Assembly: GCA_003254885.1 (NCBI GenBank)
Contig: QANT01007925.1
Span: forward strand, 1-64,000
DNA length: 64,000 bases
DNA from: Purshia tridentata
Taxonomy: Eukaryota > Streptophyta > Magnoliopsida > Rosales > Rosaceae
Reading direction: 5' to 3'
A model generated the notes under the pieces. The model saw only the letters and a program-made list of their open reading frames with translations. It was not told the origin of the DNA and ran no database searches. Shown in pieces: positions 40,638-54,383 of this stretch. Positions within the stretch are counted from its first letter, which is position 1, and each line of letters begins with the position of its first letter. The translations under genes and the position numbers were made by a program.

Positions 40638-43600
40638 TTAATCATGGTTAGTGTCAACTGGCGTGCCTGTCCTGGCCTGAGAAATTCGATTAGCATAAAT
40701 AGTCACCAACCGTAACTGCGTGCTATTGAGCCCCTCCAGGTATGGCAAGAATGCTTTTCCAAGCATGATATATATATCGACTAAACAGAAGACAACAGTC
40801 TGCAAAACATAAATTGAACAGATTCAGAAACAGACCGGTAAATACACACTGAACACATTTATGTAAGTCTTGGCCAATAAATATTGTAAGGGTGTAGAAT
40901 ACGATGATGGTTCCGGAAGTCCAATCTCAACTATCCATGGTTCTTGTTGATTAGGTAATATACTTTTAAGTTCTCAAACAGTTTCTTCCAAAAAAAATTC
41001 AAGTTGTTTTATTCCCTGGGTTTACCTTCACAGTAGACAATCACCGAATACCACATGAAGACAGTACTACAAAATTGGAAGAAAAAAGAAATGACTTGCA
41101 TAAATTTTTTTTTTTTGTTTTCTGAAAAATTCATACCATGCAACTTAAAGTGCACTATTTGTGGCATTTTTCAGTTGATTGGACATTCCTAATGCACGAA
41201 AGAAATCATCAGACAAAACATAACCATTACCTTGCGAACATCAGCACTCTGGTTTCCAAATGCTTCAAAAAGTGCAGGCAAAAATGATGGTAACTGAGCC
41301 ATCAGTTCCTCCTGTGAAAGCCGGCCCACAAGCTGAAGAAAAGAACAAAGAGGCTTAGCAAGATAATAGTTGATAAAAATAGCACATGAAATTACAGAAG
41401 TGTTGTTGAAAGAAAACAGATCACTATTAATTTATTTTTTCCCTCTGGCAAAGAGTAGACGGTAGAAAGCTCAAGAAAGTTTCTAAAAGGGCCACAATCA
41501 AACTAAATCACCTAAATAAAAATTTAATGTGCAAACTCAATAGTAATTTGAAACCAAATACATCATGCAGCTCCAATAAATGGAAGTGTAATACCTTTGT
41601 CAAACAGTTTATGCAAGTAACAAGAGTTTTCTCATCTTCAGTTACCAGTAGAGGGACAATAACCTGCAGCATCAACAATTAACAGCATCACAAAATAGTG
41701 ATCACAACAAACTAGAGGGAAAAGAAGCCAAATGTTAAACTCAAGGTTTTCTGATTAGTCATTTTCCGGACCATAAATAATTGAATTAGTATTCAGCCAA
41801 TGACTTAAGGGCAATCAAGACAATGTCCTTGTCAACCCTAACAAAGACAAACACTTCAACTCAATTATTTAAACTTATTTTGCTTCTCCCTTTTTTCACT
41901 TTTATTTTCTCTGAGGTGCTGGTTCTTTTGGTGCTGAGAAAAATTTTAAAGGGCTGGGAAGGGGAAAACAGAGACAGGTTTCATAAATACATACACTTAA
42001 GCATCTGAATGGATCATACTGAGACAAAACAATACTCAAGCAGTGCTCCGATTCACTTGAAACCTGAACATGTATTCAGATTAGTTTGAGAGATGGAAAG
42101 GAATGCAAAATGTAGAATAAAATACTCGTTCAACAAAAGTTACCTTGGGAACTACATCCTTCGTAACATGAAGTAGCTTCTCAATTACAATCTCAACAGA
42201 ATCTTCCATTGCATCTTTCTAGAAACGAATGAAAACAATATTAAGAATACAATATGTAAGAATTAAAAGGTTTTTAGGCAATACACATCAAAAAGAAAAA
42301 TAAATAAAAGTAGCATACAGACCTGGTTCTTAAGCATTTCAATAATCAATGAAAGAGATAGTTCTCGAATTGAGGAATCAAAATCATCCAACACCTCAAG
42401 TACAACTGTCAAAATCTGATTGAAGTACTGAACAGATACCACAAAACAATCATTAACAAAAGATTTACAGTAACCTTGTACATAAATCATATATTTCTAA
42501 CTTTAAGCTCACAAACATGCATGTGTATATATATAACACCTCATCGTCGTTCATCGTGTTGACTTCATTGTCCAGTCACCTAATTGAAAATCCATGTTCA
42601 TACATACATACTTATCACTAACATATTATCCATTAAGCCAATTCTTGAATTTAGTGTGACCCTAATTGCTAGCTCCATTTTGTTGTCTTTTTCTTTAATT
42701 AAACAATCAAAGCTTTAAAATCTATCATACACAAGTTAAAGCATTTTATAAATAGAAGGGTAAAATAGTAAAAATATGGATTAGGTCTTAACATTCTCCA
42801 TGTTTCTCTTCATCGACAACCCAACAATCACCAATTTCTCAGTTTCTAATTTATCTAAACCATTCCCTCCCATGAAATATATTCTAATATATTTCATATA
42901 TCTATTTTATATATGATTTTCTAAAAACTTTGCACATATATTGAATATGAGAGTGTCACATGTTGAGACTGACAAACCTTGGTCCAAATAGAGTGGTCAT
43001 TAGTTATGGAAGCTTCAATTAACTGTTGAAGTGCATCACGCTTACTTGCTGTAGGGCTTTCCTCAGTTCCATTGCCAATCTATACACACACATGCAAGTA
43101 ACAGAAAAGGAAATATACAAGGGTAAAGCTCCAGAAATTGTAAGATTATATCAATATTTCTCTTGCCACCATAATTGTGTTTAAAGACGTACATTACTAC
43201 TAGCAAAATTATCCCAATCTTTGTCATCATGTTAATTAACTGTTTAGTAAAGTAAGGAGTTCTGTAACAAAATACTGATAATAAACTTAAAAATTCATAA
43301 GCAAAACTTTGAACTTATTATGTCAAAGAACTCACCAGGTGAAGTATTTGAGGGATGCTGGGACCTGAGTCTGGCATATAATTAATCTTCAAAGCTTTAA
43401 GTTTATAATGATTAGGATCCAAGTCGGTGGAAGCTTCAAAATCATGCCCAGTGCTTTCAGCAACCCCTATATGGTCCAAGCTCATAATACCATTACCGTC
43501 CAGGTGAGTAGACAAACCTTCTACATTTACTCTACCATCAACATTGTCCAGTGGGCTAGTCCAGGAGGCAAAGTTCTGACCTAATAGATTGCTTGAGTAA

Positions 43601-46600
43601 GTCAGATCCTTGGTTTTTAAATTGAGAACATCAGTGTTGGAACCAGTCTCGAAATTCTGATATAAGTTCTCCCGAGCTTCATCAGAAGCTGCTTGGCCAG
43701 CAGTGCCAGTGACCGGGAGTGATTCTTGTGTTGAACTCCACTTCCTTCCACCATCACCATCAACTGAACCAGCAGAGTACCTCCCAAAGAAATGACTCTT
43801 CTTTGGGGCACTAATATATCCTTCTTCAGAAGATGTTCCAACTACATCAGATGGATCATAGGAAGCCTTTGGGCGCTGTCGCTCTTTCTTGCTTTGCAAA
43901 AAGTTCATAAGGTCAACTTCAATGCGAGGAGTGTATTGTTTCAGGGCCCTTCTTAAAGAATTTTGTTCTTCAACTGACAAACTAAGAATAAAATTCAAGA
44001 CAGCTGTTGAATCAAAGTGGGAGTAAACAGATATTATGCACGTAATAGCTGCCTCCTTCAGTTTAGTATTTTTATCATGGACCAATGGTGTCAACTTAGA
44101 AAGCCATAACTTTAGGATACCACTATTACCATAACCTTCAGTATTCACTGAATGCTTGTTCAAAGAACTGATAGCAAACTCAATAACAGCTAATTTGGCC
44201 TTTGGTGACCGTTGTTCATCTAGTGAACGCAGCAAAGCAGGTAAGAGAGAATCTACACTGTAAGTTTTGCTAACAATATCCAAAGTTGTTGAGCAAGGTT
44301 GCCTAACTAACTCCTTTGGGTCAATTAACCGTGAGAAAACATGTGGTAGGATCCTTTCCATGTAACTTTCAAAGGGCTTACGGCAAGATGGAATAATATC
44401 CGCAAGTGTTGAAAGAGCTGCCTGTGCAACTTTATGGTGGGGATCATCCAAGTGTTGGAAAAACAACTTCATTACTTTCTCAAAATTCTGAATCACTTCT
44501 TGAATTCCTTTTGGGCCTTGTTGCAGCAAAGAACGAAGATAATTGAATGCAGCAACCCTAGCACACCAATCAGAAGATGGACTGAGTCCCTCACTCAGAG
44601 CATCATTTAGAGATGCTGGACCTTCTACATAATTGGACATCTCCCCTAGTGATAGCTGGCTATCATCAAAACTTCTCCTCCTGCCTGCAGACATCCTTCC
44701 AGACACATTCTTTCTTAAGAGCGGCCTTTGAAAATTGGGGATGTAATTGTTATGTGAATCCCTAAAGTTTCCATCTCTGTGAGGTGTGTCCAAATACTGC
44801 CTATCAGTTTGATGGTTCATAAATCGCCTAGCCTCCCTCATGTCATTATTGTCTTCATTTAAACCCCTTTCTTGTATTCTCTCAGAAGCCCTCTTCATTG
44901 TGTATGACGAAACAGCTGGCATAGCTTCAGCTGACAGATTACTACGATATGATGATTTAGCAGAGTCTTTGGAAGCTTGAATTTGCGTAATGATATCGGA
45001 CAAAACCAAGCCACCATTGCGGTTACTACCTTTACTGATACTTGAGGTAGTTGAATCTGCCATTAAAGAGTTTGAAAGATGATTAGAAGCTGAGACCGCA
45101 GCAGGGAATGGTGGATCACGAGATGATGGAGGGTCAACTCCTGCACTAGGGGCAAAAAGAGAAAAATTTAGCCGCTCACAATTGAATTAAATTTTGACAA
45201 ATCAGACAGTTAGTTCATCACATCCATCAAATGACTTCGCATACATTGCCATTAAAAAAATATAAAATAAAAAAAAGATAAAGGCAAAGTCATTAGGTAC
45301 CTAGATCCAGACTAGATGACCGGAGATTTGAATTATGTTTCTCAGACAAATCCAAGCCTCTAAGCATGCTTTCAATTGCACTGACCTTCTGTTTGCTTGC
45401 ATGCAACACACTTTCCAGACTACGTTCAGTACCTTTACCAAGGGACTTTGCTTGTGACAGAAGTAATCCCGAAGAGAGAGAAGTCCCTGAAGATATAGTA
45501 GAACTTCTATCCATTGCAACAATAGCAGAAGTTCCATATCCAGGTATGTTTGAAGAAGCAGATGGCTGGGGAGTATATGACGTCAGAGCACCCCTGTCAC
45601 GAACAGAAGGAGAAGCATGTCGCCTATGTATCCCACCATCCTCTTCATTTATTAACTGTGCAATAAAATTTAGCATTAACACAATGACTGAATTAATAAA
45701 ATACAATTAAATCATCCTTAGGTTGAAGAAACACACATACCCTTTGAATAACAGGATCAAATAATGAAAATAATCGTCGGGAACGCTCTGGCCAAGTTTT
45801 TGAGAACATTCTATAACACATTCTTGCAGTCGATCGGACCTGTCAATTTATATGCAGGAAGTTCCACATATGAATCCTAATACATATCAACACTCCAAAC
45901 AAATCAACAAAAGCAACATGTGAATACTTGATATGAATACCTCGCTCATTGCATCTGCAACACAACACCTTATTAGGTCTTCATACAAATCTGCTGATCT
46001 CTGTATTTCAGGTGCATCGGCCCAATACTCTAGTATCAACAGTGCATAGTCACAACACCTACAATACAAGATATAATAGTGACTGAAACAAAACAAACAC
46101 ATAACTGCATCCACAGATAAATTGGTGTCATAGTTATACCTTGCACGAAGTATCGAATTACGGTCGTTCTTTGCAGAATCAGCAATGCGAGGAAGCACAC
46201 GAGCAACTTTACAATTACGCAACATCTGGAAAGCCAAAAGGATAAAGTGCAAGAGTCCTATTTAAAAAAAGAACAATTTTCTTTTTTCTTAAAAATAAAA
46301 GTGAAGATCAACAGAATTAGAATTACCGTTTTTATGCAGTTATCTGCAGACTCTGCAATTACAAGTACAGTAATCACAACCAGCTTGAAAAGGACCTGAT
46401 TACAATATGATATAAATAGTTAAAACTTTTTCATCACTTGATGAGTTTTTTTTTTTTTTTGGTGAACACTGAAGGATTGCTTTTGGCAAGGATGTTTATC
46501 AACTTACTGGTATGAACATCTCTGCACATGCCTCAAAATCTCCCAATAGCTCCTTTGATAAAAAGCATAACAAATGGCAAGTCTAGAAAAAGCAAAAGAA

Positions 46601-49600
46601 AAACAAAAGCAAACAAAATATTAATTAGAACCCAACACTACATGAACAAGAACAAATATCTAAAGGGGATGGAAAAAATGGACAAGTGCCTTTGACTTGT
46701 GCATCAATACTTATACAAAGTTTTCAAGAGCTAAGAGTCATAGTATCCAAAGGTCCCAACAACAACCGCAACAAATAGCAGGGAACTAACTATAGTCCCA
46801 ACCTGTATTTTAATAACGTGCTTCACCAGTTTAGCATAAAGGTCAAATAAAGTACTTATTTATTGGAAGGGAATTCGATTAAATGCAGTTGCATGTGCTA
46901 ATTAAAAACCTTTCCCAAAAAGGATGGTATGGAGCTAAAACCTCCATTGCAAAACAATGCATCTATAAAATTACAGCAAATTTTTCGCAGGAGAAAGCTG
47001 CAGATTGCAAAAGTGATTATGAACCAATCTCCCAAAAAGGGCTTCTGGTACTCAGGAAGAAATCAAATAACAGGCACCCGAAAAGTACAAGAGTATGCTA
47101 GCCCACCTGCTTCACTATGCTAGACCTTCGATCAGATAACTGTGTGCTCAGAGGGCCAACAAGTTGCTTCAAGAGTCCCCGGAAACATTGATAGTCAGTA
47201 GCACCTAATAGGAAATGATTAGTAGGAAAAGATAACTAGAAACCTTACATGTATATATTATCTCCAAATATTACAAGACAATAATCTCTTTTTTTTTTTT
47301 TCATAGGAGCAAGCTGATAATCTATTTTCAAGTTACATGCTATTACTGAGTATTATTATTTATAACAAATATATCGAATTTCCATTCATCAACGAAGCAA
47401 AGGGTTAAAAGTGTTAGGGAAAGAAGGGCAAATAAATCACAAGAATCTCAAAGTTACATGAAAAGCATCAAAGAAAATCTGATGAGAAGCACAGAAACTA
47501 CATGAAGCATGAATTGGTGTGGGAAGAGAATTACAAAACACAGTAAGGGAAACAAACCTCCACATACAAGACCTTCAATTCTCTGCATTGCAGCGATGCG
47601 AACTGACCAGTCTTTCTCTGGTACAAGGGTAGAAGCAATTTTCTCAATTTCCCTTATTAGCTCCTTTTCCGAATAAACTTTAATAGGGTCTGCGGATTTT
47701 TCAGTAGCATCAGTTTCCCCTGCACAATACAGAAGGGGATAACAATTCAAAATGGGTATCAAAAATGCAAACAGCCAATCTGACCAGTTCCACAGATAAG
47801 GCAAAGATATTTCATGCACAGCTTTAACTATTCTAACATTATAAGCAAAACAGCTTTTATAACATAAAAATGCTTTACAAGTTATTTTTTACAGTGCCTA
47901 TATATTTCTGTAGTGCCTACATGTTTTACAAATGAAAATACCATGCCACAAATTTTGCCACACCACCACATTAATTCCCTTCATCCCAGGAAAAATTGTT
48001 AGCATCTCAAATGCATTATAGATAAATAGATAAGTTTAAGAAAATAATTAATTAGGACTATCACAGGGCTCCAAAATCCAGAAACGGCTTTTTCATCATG
48101 GTTTATAAAAGAGGAATAAATCAACTGACTTTCACAGCTGAAAAATTAAGACAAGTATTTCTGGGATGAAAAGTTGAAAATAAAGGATTCTTCGAAACAC
48201 GATTTTAAATTTACCAACATATTGAATTATATGCATACATATATGTATGGTTGTATACTACAGTAAATTTATCACTGAATAAAATATTTAGGCTTGTGTA
48301 ATCTCATGCTCAAATGATCTCAAGACCTTCCCAGTATTGAAGAACAACGCATCCTAACCTCCAAAAAGAGACATCTCCCTCGACGAACTCTTAGCCTTAG
48401 GACTATTTTTCTTGGGGTTATGACTTGCGGGCTTCATTTCTACAGCACTAAAATTACTGGTAAGTCCATCTGATGAGCGATTCTTAGGTTCAATCCTCTC
48501 CAGCCTCGCATTAATATCCTTCACCTACAGTGGCACATTGAATAGAAAAGAATGAAACAAAAAGGGTAAGAGCATTACATGGCTTCCAGAATAACTGGAC
48601 ACAACTAATAATATTTGTAGTATTTGAAAAATATAAACGGAAAGGAAATATGGGGAGGTAAACTGCATATTAGATGTCAGATATTCTCAGTTAGATATCA
48701 GATATTCACCATAGATGTAGGAAGATGGTGCCGCTGAAGCTCATCACGGAATTGAGGCCCTGCTTGCGTATACATCTCCTGGGAATTGAAAAGAAAGACA
48801 AAATTACATAAGAACAATAATCAGATTAGTTCAATAAGAACTCATAATCACCAAAAGGGAACAAGGTTGTAGCGGCATTACATGAGAAAGTATTGCCAGA
48901 ATAAATCAAATTTAAAGTATAAGTCCAGCACTACCAACCTCAATGCACAATATAGCTGCTTCCCTTACACCAGGATTTGAATCATTTAACATTTGTAGAA
49001 TCTGATATCAAAGAAATATAGAGAATTTCAGCATACTTCCAACAAGTAATTGAACTCCACATTAAAAATATATATATATATATTTTCACAGAAAGAAAAA
49101 TGTTAATTTTGCTCATGAAAGTCAACAACATACAGGAGGAAGTATAGCTCTCTGAAGAGGAAGTTCGGTTGCAGAGAAAAGTCCAATTGCTGAAGTGACA
49201 GTTCGTGCAAACTCTTCTCGAACTCTCCAACTTCTGTGTGCCCAGGCATAAGATCCTGCTCTTTCAACGATGATTGTTGGAGAAGAAACCTGCAGCACAA
49301 AGAATATGATATTTGAGCCCCTTTATACTTCAAGTCGAACACCCATTTGTAAGAAAACCAGGATATATTTTGAGAAATATTAAAGAAACAGAAAAAAAAA
49401 AAAACTAAAACTAAAACACCATTATTAAAATTGCTGGCATCTACTAGCTCTAAATAAAAGAAGAGGATAACATTGGTGGTGAAACAGTTTCCCCTACATA
49501 ACGATGATGATGGATAACTAGCCTGAGCACAGACACACACAGAGGGACTCTCAGAAGTACTCAATGCATTAAAAGCAACAAAAAAAACCCTCCTCTCAAT

Positions 49601-50617
49601 AATGCTACAAAATTAAAAATATAGAAAATATGTGCAAGCACAATGGTTCTGCCTTTTTTCTTGGACACTCAAATTCAGCAAATAATTATAAAGTTGCGTG
49701 CATGTCTCGAGTGATGGAAGTTTCTTACTCTAATAAATATGTGCTGTAATCTCGTGGTATGAAATGATATCCATTAAATTCTTCATGCAATTCAGAGAAA
49801 TTTCAATTTCAAAATGGTTTTTAGTATTTATATGATACGATCATACGGGTCACTAAGTCTGTTTTCCATGTGAATTACATAATTGAAAATTTGATATTAT
49901 CTGGAAAGGGAGAGCAGCAACCTGATTGGTCAGAATCCATGGGGCGAAGTCAAAAACATCAAAATACCAACCAGTGAACAATCAAGCCTCTAATCAAACT
50001 CTGTTGGACTCTAATTATGTATCAAGTGAACAGGATTGCAATCCATGAATAATTTATATTCCCATATCCAGTAAAAAAATTTACAGAATCACACAAACTG
50101 GTAGTGAGGCCAAATGATCACACATTCAACGAAATTGTGTTTGCATGCAAATTTCAAGTATGATGAACATTGGACATTGGATAACTTTTAGCATTAGTCT
50201 ATAATTAGAAACCTCAAACACTTGCAAATTGCAATGCAGTTCAGAAGATAAGAGAAAATGCAGTGGCCAAAAGAGGAAGAAAACCTCCATAAGAGTGAGC
50301 AGGAGTCTCCGAGCGGCGTCGCGAACGGGCTGTTTGGCATCGCCGAGTCGCTCGACGATGGCGGGAACGAGAGCATTGAAATGGAGCTTGAGGTGGTCAC
50401 CGGAGAGCACGGCAGCGGAGGCGAGGGATTGAAGAGCGCCCTGCGAGACTCTGAAGTTGTTGTCCTTGAGAAGATCCAAGCAGCAGTCGACGAGCGCCGT
50501 GACCTCCGACGAACTCAGGCTCCTTCTCGAAGCTTCAAGAAGCTGATGCAGGCGCTCCACCCCCGCCATGCGCTCCTTGGTGTCCTTGGCGCGTGCGAGC
50601 TCAAGCGCTTCCTCCAT
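40638..50617 (-). CDS. CLASP: CLIP-associated protein CLASP (microtubule plus-end/rescue factor)
   Basis: Stabilises cortical and mitotic microtubules and guides cell-shape and division planes in plants. Twenty-one exons join in phase to 1445 residues, the plant length: 50617-50285, 49289-49134, 49001-48939, 48778-48710, 48524-48359, 47719-47558, 47204-47107, 46582-46508, 46395-46327, 46225-46140, 46058-45941, 45839-45741, 45655-45301, 45140-43336, 43079-42978, 42427-42323, 42218-42144, 42063-41995, 41663-41595, 41332-41231, 40799-40638. The N-terminal TOG-like HEAT repeats (residues 1 to about 220) begin MEEALELARAKDTKERMAGV; a second TOG (about 280-500) follows a Ser/Lys linker. A Ser/Arg-rich segment carries SNIP (533-536), an SxIP-type site as used for EB1 binding. 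More HEAT repeats lie in the large exon 14 and the C-terminus. Nothing is broken. Confidence 0.95.
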
Positions 50618-50778
50618 CGGAGCCGTTAGGACTCTGATCTGGTGCGGGCGGGCACAGATCCGGTGGATTGGGTGTGGAATTAGCGCATAAGAGGTCTTCT
50701 GGTGTTTGGTGTTGATGGAGTGACTGTCACTGAGTCAGTGAGTCACTGGGTCGCTGAGTGACTGAGTGAAAGTAAAAT

Positions 50779-50920
50779 GCAAAGAGAGAGAGAGAGATCA
50801 GCGGATCAGTGCCGCTGAATTTACAGAGTCTGCTGACTCGCAAGATTAGCGGAGATGGTGGTTTAGATTTTAGAGAGAGAATGTTATAGAGAGAGAAAGA
50901 CAGACAGAGAGAGAGAGAGG
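50779..50920 (-). repeat. GA/CT-rich tracts in the CLASP 5' region
   Basis: Interrupted GA runs at about 50780-50797 and 50871-50920 (+ strand), i.e. CT-rich on the CLASP strand, 160-300 bp before its ATG. They probably lie in the leader or core promoter. Confidence 0.6.
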
Positions 50921-53900
50921 GCAATTTTTGCTTTTGCTAGATTGATGGAGAAGAAGAAGAAACTATGTGGTTGAGGGCAGTTGGAAAGTTTACCACTGGT
51001 TTCTGTGTAAATTACCGATTCTACCACTGTGTTGTTACTGGTTTGTAGTTACTACAGTAAACGGTCACTGTCTTTGCTTATTTTGTTCTCTTTTTAATTG
51101 TCGATGTCTTGGTAACTCGACCCTCACTATTTCCGGTTCCAGTTCCATTTTCAGTGGGATGAAAATTGAAATAAATTAAATTTTAGTTCCTAATTTTAAA
51201 TTTCTAACCACTTACAAAATTGGTCTAAACTCCCACATATTTACAAATTCTTCCAAAATTTCTATATAACTTATAATACTTTTTTTATCTTCTAGACTAA
51301 TTATTAGTTACTTAAAAACAGCATTAGAAGCCTATTAGTTTTCTTTTTTTGGCCTTGAAGCCTATTAGTTTAAACCCTATAGTCCGAGGGTTATATTTTT
51401 AAGACACTAATAAAAGTCTAAAAAAACCAAAAAGCCTTTGACAGAATAATAAATGTAATAATTTTCAATATTTATAGTCAAATTTTGTATGAATTTTTTT
51501 TTCTGAAAAATTGGGTATATTATTCTTCTTCTTTTTAACTAAATTTTGCCATTCTTAAATTCTTAGGTTTCGTTGTCATTTAATCCGACCCTTGGTTAGG
51601 CCAAATCTTAATAATTAGATGTCAACTTCAAGTATGAGCTGAGAGGCTAATTAACAGTTTTTATGTAACTAAAATCATCTTGTAAAGTTTGATGGATATC
51701 ATTTAATTTTGGTTTATTAATCAATTATGATATTTGGGTCATTGTTTTTAATAAGGCGTACAATCACCAATTAGGCTTTATTCCAGCCACATTATGAATG
51801 ATCTCAGTATCTCACCTCAAAATTTAGGCTACCAAACCACATAATAATAAATAATTGCATTTCAACTTAAGGAATTAAATTTCGAAATTTTCTTTGAATT
51901 TCTATTTTTTCAAAGTCTTAAAATATTACCAAATCAAAATTATTGAAATTTTGTTAAAAGTTTCAATTGTAGTCTAAATTTCCATCGAAATCTAAATTTT
52001 TTCAAAATTTGAAATTTCTATATTTTTTAACTTTCGAAATTTAGTCGAAATTTGAAATTTAATTCATTGCTTCGACTTGATCCAAACTGAAATTTGATGT
52101 CAAACAATGATTATATAAATAGTATTAATTATGGTGACAATCCCAGAAAACAACAGTAACCTTCTCCCTCCCAAAGCATTGCAGGGTTTCATATGGTCCC
52201 ATATGTGAATAATCCACAATACTCATATGAGAGAAATAGGACAATACATCAAAAAAGTAATCAATAATATACTTTTTCTGCTTAAAGTATTATAATCTGT
52301 GTCACATGTTGAGGCACAGATTGTTCTGTTAGCTAGAAAAGAGAGTAATATTTGTTCAGAAAGATCGCTTGCCAGCTATTCTTATATGCTTCTGAAGATG
52401 AATTATTATATTGTTAGCAAAGCAAGCATTGTATATATTTTTGTTTGGTATTGACCATTTAATCAATTAATATCAGACTTCAACAACAAAAAAGGAACAT
52501 GAACCAACAGGTTGGGTGGAATATTGTTTCTTCTACAACATAATTAATTCGTGTTAATTTATTCTTAATTTTGTTCCATTGCGTGAAACTGGAAATCCAT
52601 GCAAAGGTTGTCTGTACCAGAATGGCATTGAGTAGGACATATATTTATTTTAACAAGCACTGCATTTCTTAATGACTGCTCAACCTTGGTATATGATAGT
52701 CCAGCCGTTTAATATCTTTCAAAATGCAGAAATAATCAAATGGGGCATATAGGCAGAAAAAAAAAGCACCCGAATGAGGCCTGAGTGTACAAAAATAAAT
52801 TAAATTATAATAAGTTAATAATTCGACTATTTTTTTTTTTGTAAGAAAATGAGTATGGAACTTCAAATTTTTACAAACACAAAAACACTCAAATTTACTA
52901 AAAACTGGTCACATGTAAGTTTCTTTTTATATGCAAGAGTTGAAAAAAAGTTGGGTTCTAAAGTATTTTCCAACCCTTTTTAAATCACGCATATGAGTGA
53001 ATTAGAATTAACTTAGTTGACAAGGACAAAAGCTCTATCTACGCTCTTAAATTTAAACTCTCTCTTTTTTATAATAAAAAATAAATAAACAAGTCACAAC
53101 CCATGATAATGAGAGAGAGAGGATCCAGCTAAAACTGATAATCAGTTTAACCAGAAATGAGTGCAAATAGTTTGTTCACGGGTCATTCTAAGGCATCACA
53201 ATCTAATGTTTGTTAAACGAGATTAAGAAGGGATAAGTTTATATAAAAAAGGGGATGATTGAAAGGGGCCCAAATAAGAAAAAAAGCCTAACTTCATGAC
53301 AACGCCTAGCCAACAACCTCTTTTGGAGTTTGGGACAGCGAGCACTAAAAAGAAGAGGACATTAAAGTGGTCCACTTGGCTTGCTTCATGATGTTCATGT
53401 TAGGTTAGCCATACATATACTATTATATTAATACTAAATGCATAAATCAAAGTGCATGATATATGCAAATATATGTTATTAATAGTTAGACCCTTTACAG
53501 CTTGGCTGATTGAGTTGGGCATCAGTGTGCACCACCCCACGAGGACCAATATTTAACATAATTATGTTCTTCTTGATCAAAGCTTTTGATTGTAAAACTT
53601 GGGCACGTACAATTATGGAGAAAAAGAGAGCTATCATACCATACCATGCCATACCCTTTTTGTTAAGGTTCCATTTTTAGCGATGGATGTGATGATATGG
53701 ATACATAGAACACAATAAGGTAACCATACCCTTGTATCTTGGTGCTACTGAGTAGTGGCAATAATTTTACTACTTTTGGAAATTGTTTCATTTCTAGCCC
53801 TGGATGTGGCTACCACATAAAACACAATAACGCCTTTAACTTTTTATGGAAGGTCCAAATTCAAGAAGTTAAAGGAACGAGCTAAACTATTCGAAGAGTA

Positions 53901-54383
53901 ATGCTAGGTGGAGTGCATTATATGACCACACTATGCGATCTTTAATTTGCACTCGTCACATTAATTGTTATAATCAAACACTACTTAGCTGTGATTAGAA
54001 ATCATGTGTCATCTAAGAGTTGCTCCGCAGTGAAAGATGGAAGAAAATAAGAAACCAATAAAACCAATGACTGGAGGTCAGGTTTCTTTTCCCACAAAAT
54101 ACTGAAAATGAGCTAACCCAATCAGCCATTGAATTTTTTTGATATAAGAATATGCGCAACAGTACAAAATTTTACAACACTTCCAATGAATCAAACCAAT
54201 ACATATGGATGGCAAGAACTGAAAACTTAAGGCCTATAATCACTTGTTTGATGTTATCACGGTAAGTAAGGCAGATGAGCAATATGCACATAATTTTGTT
54301 GCTCAGCGGTGAAGCTTTGGCAACTCCAATGGGTTCATTTGTATAACAGTAGTTGAATAAGAATACATTATGAGCCAACCCAT
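50921..54383. other. Intergenic between CLASP promoter and the LRR gene 3' end
   Basis: About 3.4 kb of AT-rich DNA without a recognisable gene. The segment 51880-52100 is described separately. Confidence 0.5.
51880..52100. repeat. Cluster of GAAATTT/AAATTTC short palindromic motifs
   Basis: GAAATTT, AAATTTC and TTTCGAAATTT recur more than ten times in about 200 bp, in both orientations. This is more than general AT-richness would suggest. Could be an old satellite or MITE fragment. Confidence 0.4.

Noticed and set aside
50258-50629. 123-codon frame antisense to CLASP exon 1
   Set aside because: Shadow of the GC-rich first CLASP exon, which is strongly conserved in the other frame.
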